A stretch of 64,000 bases of DNA. It comes from an uncultured Acidobacteriia bacterium (GTDB lineage Bacteria > Acidobacteriota > Terriglobia > Bryobacterales > Bryobacteraceae). The stretch is taken from assembly GCA_903907865.1 (NCBI GenBank), contig CAIVPR010000114.1:62001-126000 (forward strand), in the 5' to 3' direction. Of this stretch, positions 39,849-47,524 are shown in pieces; position 1 is the stretch's first letter; every line of letters begins with the position of its first letter. The translations under genes and the position numbers were made by a program. The notes below the pieces were generated by a model. The model was not told the origin of the DNA, ran no database searches, and saw nothing but the letters and a program-made list of their open reading frames with translations.

Positions 39849-40954
39849 TGCGCCGAATCTTCGCACAAACACGCAAGGAACTGATCCAGATCACGCGCGA
39901 CAAGCTGGCACTGGCGCTGGCGCTGTTCCTGCCGATGATGCTGTTGTTGCTGCTGGGCAACGCGATTTCGCTCTCGGTGACGGACCTGCCGCTGGCGATC
40001 CAGGATTTCGACAGCTCGGTGGAGTCGCGGGCTCTGATCGCGGCTTACCGCAACTCCATCACGTTCCATGTCGTGGCTTTGCCGACGGACAAGCGCCCCA
40101 TCGACGCGTTCCTCGGCAGCACGGCGCGTGGCGTGTTGATCATTCCCGAACACTTCGGACGCGACGTGACGCGTGGACGCAACACAAACGTGCAATTGCT
40201 GGTCGATGCGACCGACGCCAACACGGCGAAGTTGATGAAGGGTTTCGCGTCGGAGATCGCCGTGGCGTTCGGGAGCCCGGACGGCACGCTGACCGGGGCG
40301 GCACCGGTGAAGGCCGACATCCGGCTGTGGTTCAACCCGGGGCACGTGGCCAACAAGTTCTACGGGCCGGGCATTTTCGTTCTCGGGCTCTCGATGTTCC
40401 CGCCGCTGCTGGCCGCGCTTGCGATGGCCCGCGAGGGTGAGCAGAAGACGATCCTGCAGGTCTACGTCTCCAGTATTTCGGCGCACGAGTTCCTGCTGGG
40501 CAAGATTTTCGCCTTCATGACCATCGCGATGATGGAGTGGTGCCTGCTGTTGACGCTGCTGTTTACCGTGTTCGGACTCCACTTGGTGGGAGACCCGACG
40601 CCTTTCTTTGTGGCCACGATCTTCTACACCTTTACCGTGGCGTCGTTCGGAACCATGGTGGGCGCGGCGATTCCCAGCCAGGCCGCTGCGATCCAGGCGG
40701 TCGCGATGGGCGGCTTCCTGCTTGTGTTTCTGCTATCGGGTTTGATTTTTCCCGTGCAGAACATCCCGCCGGCGTTGCGCTGGATGTCGTCCCTGGTCTG
40801 GGGCCGGTACTACATGGAGATCGTTCGTGACGCCCTGTTGCAGGGCGGCGGCTGGCCCGCGATGTGGTCCAACGTGCTGGTAATCGCGCTGATCGGGTCG
40901 TTTTTCTACTTCCGCACCTACAAGAAGATGAAAAGGATGCAACTGTCCATATGA
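39848..40954 (+). CDS. ABC-2 type permease (YbhS-like)
   Basis: A 368-residue protein: an N-terminal helix (LALALALFLPMMLLLLLGN), a large periplasmic domain (about 45-175), then five membrane helices including GIFVLGLSMFPPLLAALAMAREGE, the conserved EQKTILQVYVSSISAHEFLLGK coupling segment, and SGLIFPVQNIPPALRWMSSLVWGRYYMEI. One half of the heteromeric export channel. Start ATG 39848 overlaps the ATPase stop; its own stop overlaps the start of the second permease (ATGA at 40951). Confidence 0.94.
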   Translation: MRRIFAQTRKELIQITRDKLALALALFLPMMLLLLLGNAISLSVTDLPLAIQDFDSSVESRALIAAYRNSITFHVVALPTDKRPIDAFLGSTARGVLIIPEHFGRDVTRGRNTNVQLLVDATDANTAKLMKGFASEIAVAFGSPDGTLTGAAPVKADIRLWFNPGHVANKFYGPGIFVLGLSMFPPLLAALAMAREGEQKTILQVYVSSISAHEFLLGKIFAFMTIAMMEWCLLLTLLFTVFGLHLVGDPTPFFVATIFYTFTVASFGTMVGAAIPSQAAAIQAVAMGGFLLVFLLSGLIFPVQNIPPALRWMSSLVWGRYYMEIVRDALLQGGGWPAMWSNVLVIALIGSFFYFRTYKKMKRMQLSI

Positions 40955-42111
40955 CTCTAGCCAACCTGGTGGGACACCGCATGGCCGCGCTTCTGAAGAA
41001 GGAGTTCGGGCAGATCCGTCGGGACCGGCGCTTTGCCGTTTCGCTCATCCTGCCTCCGACCCTGCAGTTGGTACTGTTCGGCTTTGCGCTCAATGCTTCC
41101 GTGGAGCACCTCAATCTGGGCGTGGTGGACCTGAGCCAGACGCCGGAAAGCCGGGACTTGGTCGCCAATCTGACCCAGAGCGGGGCGTTTGTTCGGGGCG
41201 GGACATTCTTTTCCGCCGACACCATGGGCGTCGAACTGGCGCGCGGGAACATGGATGCCGGGATCGTGATCCCGACCGACTTCGCCAAGGACATCCAGCG
41301 GGGCCGGCAGACGACGGTCCAATTTCTCCTCAACGCCATGAACGCCAATACGGCGTCGATCGCGCAAGGGTATGCGGAGGGTGTGCTCCAGAACTGGAAT
41401 GGAACGCTTCTGCGTGGCGAGTTCCGCAAGTTGGCTGGGCCCGGGATGGCTGCCGGGCCGCCTCGGGGCCGTGTGTTCCTGATTTCAACCTTCCTTTTCA
41501 ACCCGGGCCTGATTACGGAGTGGTACGTGGTGACCGGCACGTTCGGACTGCTGCTGGTTCTGAACGGGTCCTTGGTGGCGTCCGCGTCCATGGTGAAGGA
41601 GCGGGAGAACGGCACCGTGGAACAGCTCCTGATGACGCCTGCGGGCACTGGCGAGATCATCCTCGCGAAGATCGCGCCGTTATTTGCATGCCTGTGTGCG
41701 ATGGCCCTGTTCGCCACCTGCCTGCTCAAGCTGATCTTCAACATCCCCTTCCACGGGAACGTGCTGCTGGTGTTGCTGGGCGCGGCATTGTGCCTGCTGT
41801 GCGGGATCGGCATCGGGACCACGCTTTCGACGTTCTCGAAGTCGGCCCAGCAGGCGCAGTTGATGGCATTCTTTGTCAATCCGCCATTGTCGTCGTTCTC
41901 TGGGGCCTTGACCCCGGTCGAGGCGATGCCGAAATGGATGCAGCCGATCACCCAGTTCAACCCGATCCGGCACTTTTCGCTGATCGCGCGCGGGGTGTTC
42001 CTGAAAGGTTCGGGGCTGGACGTCCTGTGGCCCAATCTTGCGGTACTGATCGCCTTGGCGATCTTCTTGTTGTCGGTGAGCGTTTGGAGATTCCGGAAAC
42101 AGTTGGGTTGA
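40951..42111 (+). CDS. ABC-2 type permease (YbhR-like)
   Basis: A 386-residue paralogue of the preceding permease: N-terminal region MAALLKKEFGQIRRDRRFAVSLI, periplasmic domain with VDLSQTPESRDLV and NAMNANTAS, then FGLLLVLNGSLVASASMVKERENGTVEQLLMTP and FFVNPPLSSFSGALTPVEAMPKWMQPITQFNPIRHF. The ERE.GT.EQLL coupling motif is clear. It pairs with the YbhS-like protein. The start overlaps the previous stop; the TolC gene begins five bases after its own stop. Confidence 0.94.
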   Translation: MTLANLVGHRMAALLKKEFGQIRRDRRFAVSLILPPTLQLVLFGFALNASVEHLNLGVVDLSQTPESRDLVANLTQSGAFVRGGTFFSADTMGVELARGNMDAGIVIPTDFAKDIQRGRQTTVQFLLNAMNANTASIAQGYAEGVLQNWNGTLLRGEFRKLAGPGMAAGPPRGRVFLISTFLFNPGLITEWYVVTGTFGLLLVLNGSLVASASMVKERENGTVEQLLMTPAGTGEIILAKIAPLFACLCAMALFATCLLKLIFNIPFHGNVLLVLLGAALCLLCGIGIGTTLSTFSKSAQQAQLMAFFVNPPLSSFSGALTPVEAMPKWMQPITQFNPIRHFSLIARGVFLKGSGLDVLWPNLAVLIALAIFLLSVSVWRFRKQLG

Positions 42112-42116
42112 TCAAG

Positions 42117-43634
42117 ATGAAGAAAACTGCGGCTTACATTTTCGTTCTACTCTCGGCGGCACCCTTGCGGGCCCAACTCGGACCTCCGGCATCCAGCGGC
42201 GGTTCCTCGCAGGCGGCGCAGTTGCCGTTGTCGGGCCGGTCTGCGCAAGGCGGCTCGGCGGTTGCGACCCAGACTGCGGTTCCAGGGACGACCACCAGCG
42301 TCAACACCTTGAATAGCAGTGTGCAGGTGCAGGGTCCCTTCACCGGGAGCACCACGGCGGGCGCGACGGCCTTTTCGGGCAAGTTGACGCTCGCCGAGGC
42401 CGTGCAGCGCGCGTTGGCGCACAACATGGGCGTGGCGGGGCTTGCGAATGCCGTCCGGCAGGCGCAGGGACAGGAACGGATTGCCCGCAGCGCGCTGTTG
42501 CCCAATCTGAGCGGGTCCATTCGCGACAACTACTTCACACAGGACCTGCAGGCGCTGGGCTTCCGTCTTCCGGGCATTCCGGCTGTGATCGGCCCCATCA
42601 ACTACTTCGACTTCCGTGTCACGATGACCCAGTCGTTGGCCGACCTCACCTCCACCAACAACCACCGTGCGGCTTTGGAGACGATCAAGGCGACGGAACA
42701 AGCGATCAAGGATGCACGGGAAACCATCGTGCTAGCGACGGGCGGTGCGTATCTGCAGGTGATCGCTGCGAAGGCGCGCGTTCAGTCGGCCAAGGCACAG
42801 TTTGAGACAGCGAAGGCGCTCTATGAGCAGACGAAACAGCGGCGCGAAGGCGGCTTGGTCGCGCAGATCGACGTCAACCGCAGTTTGGTCCAGCAGAAGA
42901 CCCAGTCGCAGCGCATCGCCACGCTGGAGAACGACTTGGCGCGGCAGAAGATCAACCTTGCCCGCATCGTCGGACTGCCGGTGAACGACAACTTCGACAT
43001 CCTGGATTCCTTCGACGACTCCCCGGCACCGCAGCTGGCGGTGGAAGAGGCTGTGAAGCAGGCCTTGGTGTCGCGGGAGGATTTGAAGGCGGCGGAAACG
43101 CAGATCCGGGCTGCGGAGCGTTCCAAGGCTGCTGCCAAGGTGGAACGGCTTCCGTCTTTGGGTATCTCCGCGGACCTTGGAGCCATTGGACCGCGCGCCT
43201 CGCAGATCGAGCACACGTATACGGTTGTAGGCTCCATCAAGATTCCGATCTGGGCTGGCGGCAAGGCGGCGGGCGACATCGAACAGGCCGAGGCAGTGCT
43301 TTCCCAGCGCAGGGCGGAGCTTGACGATACGCGAGGGCGTATCGAGAGCGAGGTCCGCAATGCGTACCTGGACCTTCAGGCGGCGTCGAGCCAACTCGAA
43401 CTGGCCAAGCAGAATCAGGAATTGGCTCGGGAGACCCTGCGGCTGACTAAGACCAAGTTTGACGCCGGGATCAGCGAGTCGCTGGAAGTGACGCAGGCGG
43501 AGGAGGCGGTGGCGTCGTCGGATCTGGACCGGATTACGTCTCTGTTTGCGTACAATCTGGCGAAGCTGAGTTTGGCGCGCGGGTTGGGTCAGGCGGAGGC
43601 GAAGTTGGGTGATTACCTGAAGGTTGCGAGGTAG
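42117..43634 (+). CDS. TolC-like outer-membrane efflux protein
   Basis: A 505-residue protein with signal peptide (TAAYIFVLLSAAPLRA), a Ser/Gly/Thr-rich linker to about residue 85, then two OEP repeats: LTLAEAVQRALAHNMGV...LPNLSGSIRDNYF and AVEEAVKQALVSREDLKAAETQI...RLPSLGISADLG, each with long helices (VRNAYLDLQAASSQLELAKQ). It completes a tripartite exporter with the HlyD and ABC proteins; E. coli uses an unlinked TolC instead. The N-terminal low-complexity linker is unusual for the family. Last gene of the operon. Confidence 0.93.
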   Translation: MKKTAAYIFVLLSAAPLRAQLGPPASSGGSSQAAQLPLSGRSAQGGSAVATQTAVPGTTTSVNTLNSSVQVQGPFTGSTTAGATAFSGKLTLAEAVQRALAHNMGVAGLANAVRQAQGQERIARSALLPNLSGSIRDNYFTQDLQALGFRLPGIPAVIGPINYFDFRVTMTQSLADLTSTNNHRAALETIKATEQAIKDARETIVLATGGAYLQVIAAKARVQSAKAQFETAKALYEQTKQRREGGLVAQIDVNRSLVQQKTQSQRIATLENDLARQKINLARIVGLPVNDNFDILDSFDDSPAPQLAVEEAVKQALVSREDLKAAETQIRAAERSKAAAKVERLPSLGISADLGAIGPRASQIEHTYTVVGSIKIPIWAGGKAAGDIEQAEAVLSQRRAELDDTRGRIESEVRNAYLDLQAASSQLELAKQNQELARETLRLTKTKFDAGISESLEVTQAEEAVASSDLDRITSLFAYNLAKLSLARGLGQAEAKLGDYLKVAR

Positions 43635-43707
43635 GGCTGGCGACGTCGGGACTTGCACATTTTCCATCCGTTGCCCGGCCGTGCCGGAGTCCAGCACGTT
43701 CGCAGAC

Positions 43708-43971
43708 TTAGCCGACGAAGAGATCTTCGACGTGCTGGACGTCGAGCGCGCGGACTCCAAGTTCAGTCAGCTCCTCCGATTCCATTGCTGCCAAGCGCTT
43801 CCGTAGTCTAGGTGCCACGTCACCGAAGCGTTTTTCCAACTGGCGGAGAATGAGCTTCGCTTGTCCCTTGACCTCCCCCTTGGCCTCGCCTTCTGCCAGC
43901 CCCCGCTCACGGCCCTCGCGGTACGGCGGGCCGAAAACCGCGTTCTTCAGAATCTCTCGTTCGCTCAACAT
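43708..43971 (-). other. Possible intragenic start: C-terminal module of Rpn-like protein 1
   Basis: ATG at 43971 in frame within the parent gene has AAGGAGG at 43980-43986, an 8-base spacing, better than at the gene's own start. It would yield an 87-residue protein equal to the C-terminal module. Rpn proteins of E. coli are reported to make a short C-terminal product that inhibits the full-length toxin; whether that happens here is inference. Confidence 0.4.
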
Positions 43972-44547
43972 CTTCTTGGCCTCCTTGTTCACCTCGTCAG
44001 TCAACTGCCGCAATCCGGCCAGAATCGCCAATCCTGCCAACGCCTCCGCCCGCTCCTCGTCGTTGCGGGATCCGATCTTCTCGATCACTCTCCGCACGGT
44101 CCCAGCCTGACTCCCGAGCCGTGTGAGGACTGAAGCTACATTATCGCCGAGGATTGGGCTGGCCAGCAACGCCTCCCCGTCCAAATCGCGGATATCCACG
44201 ACCCTCCACTCCAGACGATTGTACTCGTCCTCAAACCGGTTGGGCAGCGGCTTCGTCGACCGCCCGATGTACAGTACGATCTGCCTCGGCATCCTCCCAT
44301 ACCGCACGGCGGTGCTGTATTGGTACTCGCCGATATGGAATCCGAGGCGCGGACGCCTCTGGCTTTCGATCTCGATTCCGATCAACCGGCGGTCCGGCGT
44401 CTCGCCCAGCAGGTCGCGCCTCGGGTTGCGCACCTTTGGCAATTCCACGTTCAGCCAGCGGATCCCGCTGGTCCCGGTCAGCGTCTCGAGGAGCAGGCTG
44501 CCAGGCTTGGTCAACAGATTCTTCAGTGCAACGTCGTAATCCTGCAT
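43708..44547 (-). CDS. Rpn/PD-(D/E)XK nuclease-like protein with DUF4351 C-terminal module (1)
   Basis: A 279-residue protein. The N-terminal ~190 residues look like the PD-(D/E)XK core of Rpn/transposase-associated nucleases: MQDYDVALKNLLTKPGSLLL, then RRDLLGETPDRRLIGIEIES (candidate Asp and Glu) and GEYQYSTAVRYGRMPRQIVLYIG. The C-terminal module starts at Met193 (MLSEREILKNAVFGPPYREG), passes through a Gly/Glu/Lys linker, and ends in a DUF4351 domain (LILRQLEKRFGDVAPRLRKRL...). AAGGAGG stands 8 bases before the Met193 codon. The leader before ATG (CACTATTCCGGTAGG) is conserved at the paralogue. Role may be DNA cleavage in recombination or defence. Confidence 0.8.
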   Translation of the reverse strand: MQDYDVALKNLLTKPGSLLLETLTGTSGIRWLNVELPKVRNPRRDLLGETPDRRLIGIEIESQRRPRLGFHIGEYQYSTAVRYGRMPRQIVLYIGRSTKPLPNRFEDEYNRLEWRVVDIRDLDGEALLASPILGDNVASVLTRLGSQAGTVRRVIEKIGSRNDEERAEALAGLAILAGLRQLTDEVNKEAKKMLSEREILKNAVFGPPYREGRERGLAEGEAKGEVKGQAKLILRQLEKRFGDVAPRLRKRLAAMESEELTELGVRALDVQHVEDLFVG

Positions 44548-44595
44548 ACCGCCCTACCGGAATAGTGGCGGCGGCACGGAATCTTCTCACCAGAA

Positions 44596-47400
44596 TTAGT
44601 TGTAGGCCGGATTTTTCTTGAGGCTGATCATGTTCCCCAGCAGCCGGTACGCGCCCGGCACACCCGACGGCAACTGCCGGTAAATCGCGAAGGCGTCATA
44701 AATATAGAACCCCTTGCCGTAGCGCGCAATCAGCAATCCGCCCTTCTGCTCGTCCTGCTCCGGATCGTGGGTTTCGACCAGCGACGTGTACTGCTTGTCC
44801 CAAGTCTTCATAAACCCGTGGCCTCGCTCTTCCTCCCAGCCGTTGAAGTCGGATGGCGAAATCTTGTTCGGCCAAGTGAACATGGGGTGGTTGGGCTCGA
44901 CGAACTTCACCGTTGAGGCCTCGTCCACCACCTTCTGCGGGTTTGACCCCAGTTCGAACGGATACGGCCCGTAGTTGTGGTCGAAGTCCTGCAGGTTGTA
45001 CTGGACAACGAGCACGCCGCCGTTCTTCACGTAGTCGAGCAGCCGGCCGTTGGCGGATTTGAGGTCGGCCCGCACTGCGTAGGCGCGAACACCGAGCACA
45101 ATTGCGTCATAGCCGCTTAAATCGCCTTGCGTCAGGTCCGACGTTGCTAGCACCCGCACTTCGTGGCCGAGGTTCTCGATCGCCTTGGGTACCTCGTCGC
45201 CGGTACCGGGGAGGTAGCCCAGCCGCAGCCCGGAAACTGTCTGTACGTCCACGCCGACTGCCTTGTACGTAGCCGAAGTATAGAAAGGATAGCTCCGGAC
45301 GCCGGGATACCCGGTTGTCCGGTAGCCCTCCGAGTACTTCTTCCCGTCGAACTCGGCCACGGCCGAGATGTTGTAGGTCTGTGCCTTCACTCCCGACGGC
45401 ACCACGTTGAACGAAATCACGCGGTCTTCGCCGTCGCGCGCCATGGAAAACGGCGCTTCGGCGGGCTCGGAGCGCCACCCGGCAGGCAGCGCCAATCGGA
45501 GTACACCCTGCGCTGCTCCCTTCACATTGCTGTGGACCGTCGCCGTCAGCGACAGGGACTTCGACGTCAGCGGGAGCGCCCCACCGGGCAATCCCAGACT
45601 GACTGAAATCGCCGGAGCTACCATCAGAGGCTGCTGGACCTGCCCGATCCCCGCCACGCGTTCCGAAGACTGCACCGCCTGCTCGACCTCAAATGGCACG
45701 CCGTGGTACGAGAACGTCGCTTTGGCCGTCAATGGGTAAGGCGCGGTGGATAGATTGCGGTAGCGGGCGTCGATCAGGTCGTAGTAGGGCTGCTCCAGTG
45801 AATCGCGCTTGTAGTAAGGACGCGTGATGGCGGCATCGGTAGGAACCTTGACCGTCATACGCCACATCTCCTGCTTGCCCGGCGCGACCGTGTTGGCGGG
45901 CTTGCCCTGCAATTCGATAGCCCAGTCTTTCCCGTCGGCTGGCACCAATGTTACGCGGTCCAGTCCGACGGCCTCGCCGCCCATGTTCAACACCGTCGTT
46001 TCCACGGCGAAAGCTTGGCCGGGAATCGCCATCGTGAATGCGGCGGACCGCATCATCCCCATGCCGCCCCGCCCACGGCCTCCCGCGTTCGGGTCCGGCA
46101 TTTTCAATTGAGCGGACACCGCCGTGTTGAACGATACCTCCAACGCGGCAGCCAAACCTTTCTGGAACTGCTGCTCCTTGATGCCGAGTTCGAAGAGGAC
46201 GTCGCTCTTGCCTGGCTCGGTCAGCTTGCTTGCTCGGACCTGCGCCACCAGATCGCGCGTACCCTTCAGGCCGTCGGCCAGCAGGGGCGCAATCGCGGCG
46301 GGCTTCTCCGGGGAGTACTGGGCGAACGCGGCGTCGGCCTTCGCGGTAATCTCCGCCAGACCGGATTTGAGGAACGCAGTGTCGCCGGTCGCCAAGGCCG
46401 CGATACCGTTCAAGGTCACGTCGACGCCGTCAAAGAAGGTCTGCTCGGCGTCCGAAGTCGGCACGCGGGAGCCGTACCGGTGGTAGCTGGCTGTCGCTGG
46501 AGCCGGTTGCGGCAGCGTGCCGCCGCCGTTCTGCGATTTCTGCAATCCCCAGCCTTCGCGCGCAATCTGCGTCGCCGTCAATCCGGTGCCGGCGATCACC
46601 TTGCCTTCGTCGATGGTCAGGTTCACCGAAGGCTTCTCGGTGGTCCACTTCTGTGCAACGTAGTCGAAGAAGCGCACAGGGACGTACTTGTCGATCGCGT
46701 AGTCGTACATGCCGTCCTTGGTGATTTCGGCGAACGGGGAACGGCCGTAGACCTTGAGCGGGGTCCAAGGGCGCAATCCTTCTTGAATCTGTTCCGGGAA
46801 CTTGGTGGGGTCGCCCGCCGCCACATACGCCTCTTGCGCCAACTGACCCGCGACTTGGTGGTTGCCGTGGCCGTCGGTCGGGTTGCCGATGAAGACCGAC
46901 GTGATTACCAGCGGGCGGCGCATACGGATCACGCGTACCGCATCTGCCAAGACACGGTCGTGCCCCCATTTTTCGAGCGCTTCCTCGCGGGTCTTGGAGA
47001 ATCCGTAGTCGATGGCGCGTGTCCAATACTGCTCCACGCCGTAGAACCGGCCCGCCTGGAGGAGTTCCTGGGTGCGGACAAGTCCCATGGCGTCATAGAC
47101 ATCCGAGGACATTTCGTTCTGTCCTCCCTCGCCGCGGTTGAGCGTGAGCTGGATGGCTCGGGCTCCGACGCCACGGGTTTCCCAGACCAACATGCCACCG
47201 TCCTCGTCGTCAGGATGGGCCACGACCAGCGCAAGGCTCGCGCGGGTGCGGATTTCGCGCAGGATACGGGCGAGTCCGGCGGCACCGCGGTCGGGGTGGA
47301 TCGGCATGGCGTCCCCCTCGGCGGATGCGCGGCGCACCGCGACCGCGGCTACGGCAAGTACAAGGAGGATGGAAAGACGACGGAGTGTTTGGGACCGCAT
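44596..47400 (-). CDS. Large secreted PIG-L family deacetylase with C-terminal GATase-like domain
   Basis: A 934-residue protein with a signal peptide (LSILLVLAVAAVAVRRASA). PIG-L/LmbE domain at about 50-300: metal motif AHPDDEDGG (His62, Asp64, Asp65) and NPTDGHGNHQVAG. A long middle region follows with Ig-like beta segments (VSLGLPGGALPLTSKSLSL; NEW3-like). The C-terminal ~200 residues resemble a glutamine-amidotransferase-like fold (YDAIVLGVRAYAVR...LLDYVKNGGVLVVQYN). PIG-L enzymes deacetylate N-acetyl-glucosamine derivatives. This fused form is common in Acidobacteria and its substrate is unknown. Divergent from the TonB receptor at 47.5 kb. Confidence 0.88.
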   Translation of the reverse strand: MRSQTLRRLSILLVLAVAAVAVRRASAEGDAMPIHPDRGAAGLARILREIRTRASLALVVAHPDDEDGGMLVWETRGVGARAIQLTLNRGEGGQNEMSSDVYDAMGLVRTQELLQAGRFYGVEQYWTRAIDYGFSKTREEALEKWGHDRVLADAVRVIRMRRPLVITSVFIGNPTDGHGNHQVAGQLAQEAYVAAGDPTKFPEQIQEGLRPWTPLKVYGRSPFAEITKDGMYDYAIDKYVPVRFFDYVAQKWTTEKPSVNLTIDEGKVIAGTGLTATQIAREGWGLQKSQNGGGTLPQPAPATASYHRYGSRVPTSDAEQTFFDGVDVTLNGIAALATGDTAFLKSGLAEITAKADAAFAQYSPEKPAAIAPLLADGLKGTRDLVAQVRASKLTEPGKSDVLFELGIKEQQFQKGLAAALEVSFNTAVSAQLKMPDPNAGGRGRGGMGMMRSAAFTMAIPGQAFAVETTVLNMGGEAVGLDRVTLVPADGKDWAIELQGKPANTVAPGKQEMWRMTVKVPTDAAITRPYYKRDSLEQPYYDLIDARYRNLSTAPYPLTAKATFSYHGVPFEVEQAVQSSERVAGIGQVQQPLMVAPAISVSLGLPGGALPLTSKSLSLTATVHSNVKGAAQGVLRLALPAGWRSEPAEAPFSMARDGEDRVISFNVVPSGVKAQTYNISAVAEFDGKKYSEGYRTTGYPGVRSYPFYTSATYKAVGVDVQTVSGLRLGYLPGTGDEVPKAIENLGHEVRVLATSDLTQGDLSGYDAIVLGVRAYAVRADLKSANGRLLDYVKNGGVLVVQYNLQDFDHNYGPYPFELGSNPQKVVDEASTVKFVEPNHPMFTWPNKISPSDFNGWEEERGHGFMKTWDKQYTSLVETHDPEQDEQKGGLLIARYGKGFYIYDAFAIYRQLPSGVPGAYRLLGNMISLKKNPAYN

Positions 47401-47524
47401 GCCCCATTGTAATTCGGAGGGCCAAATCCTTCGCTCTGCTGAAGGATGCGTTCAAGGAATGTGAATGATTGAGACTGGCTTTTCGTGCTAGCATCCAATC
47501 AAACGCTTCAGAAAAAGTTCCCCC

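Noticed and set aside
47469-47494. Possible promoter TTGAGA / TAGCAT ahead of the second TonB receptor
   Set aside because: Spacing is only 14 bases and the boxes are weak, so it is not reported as a feature.
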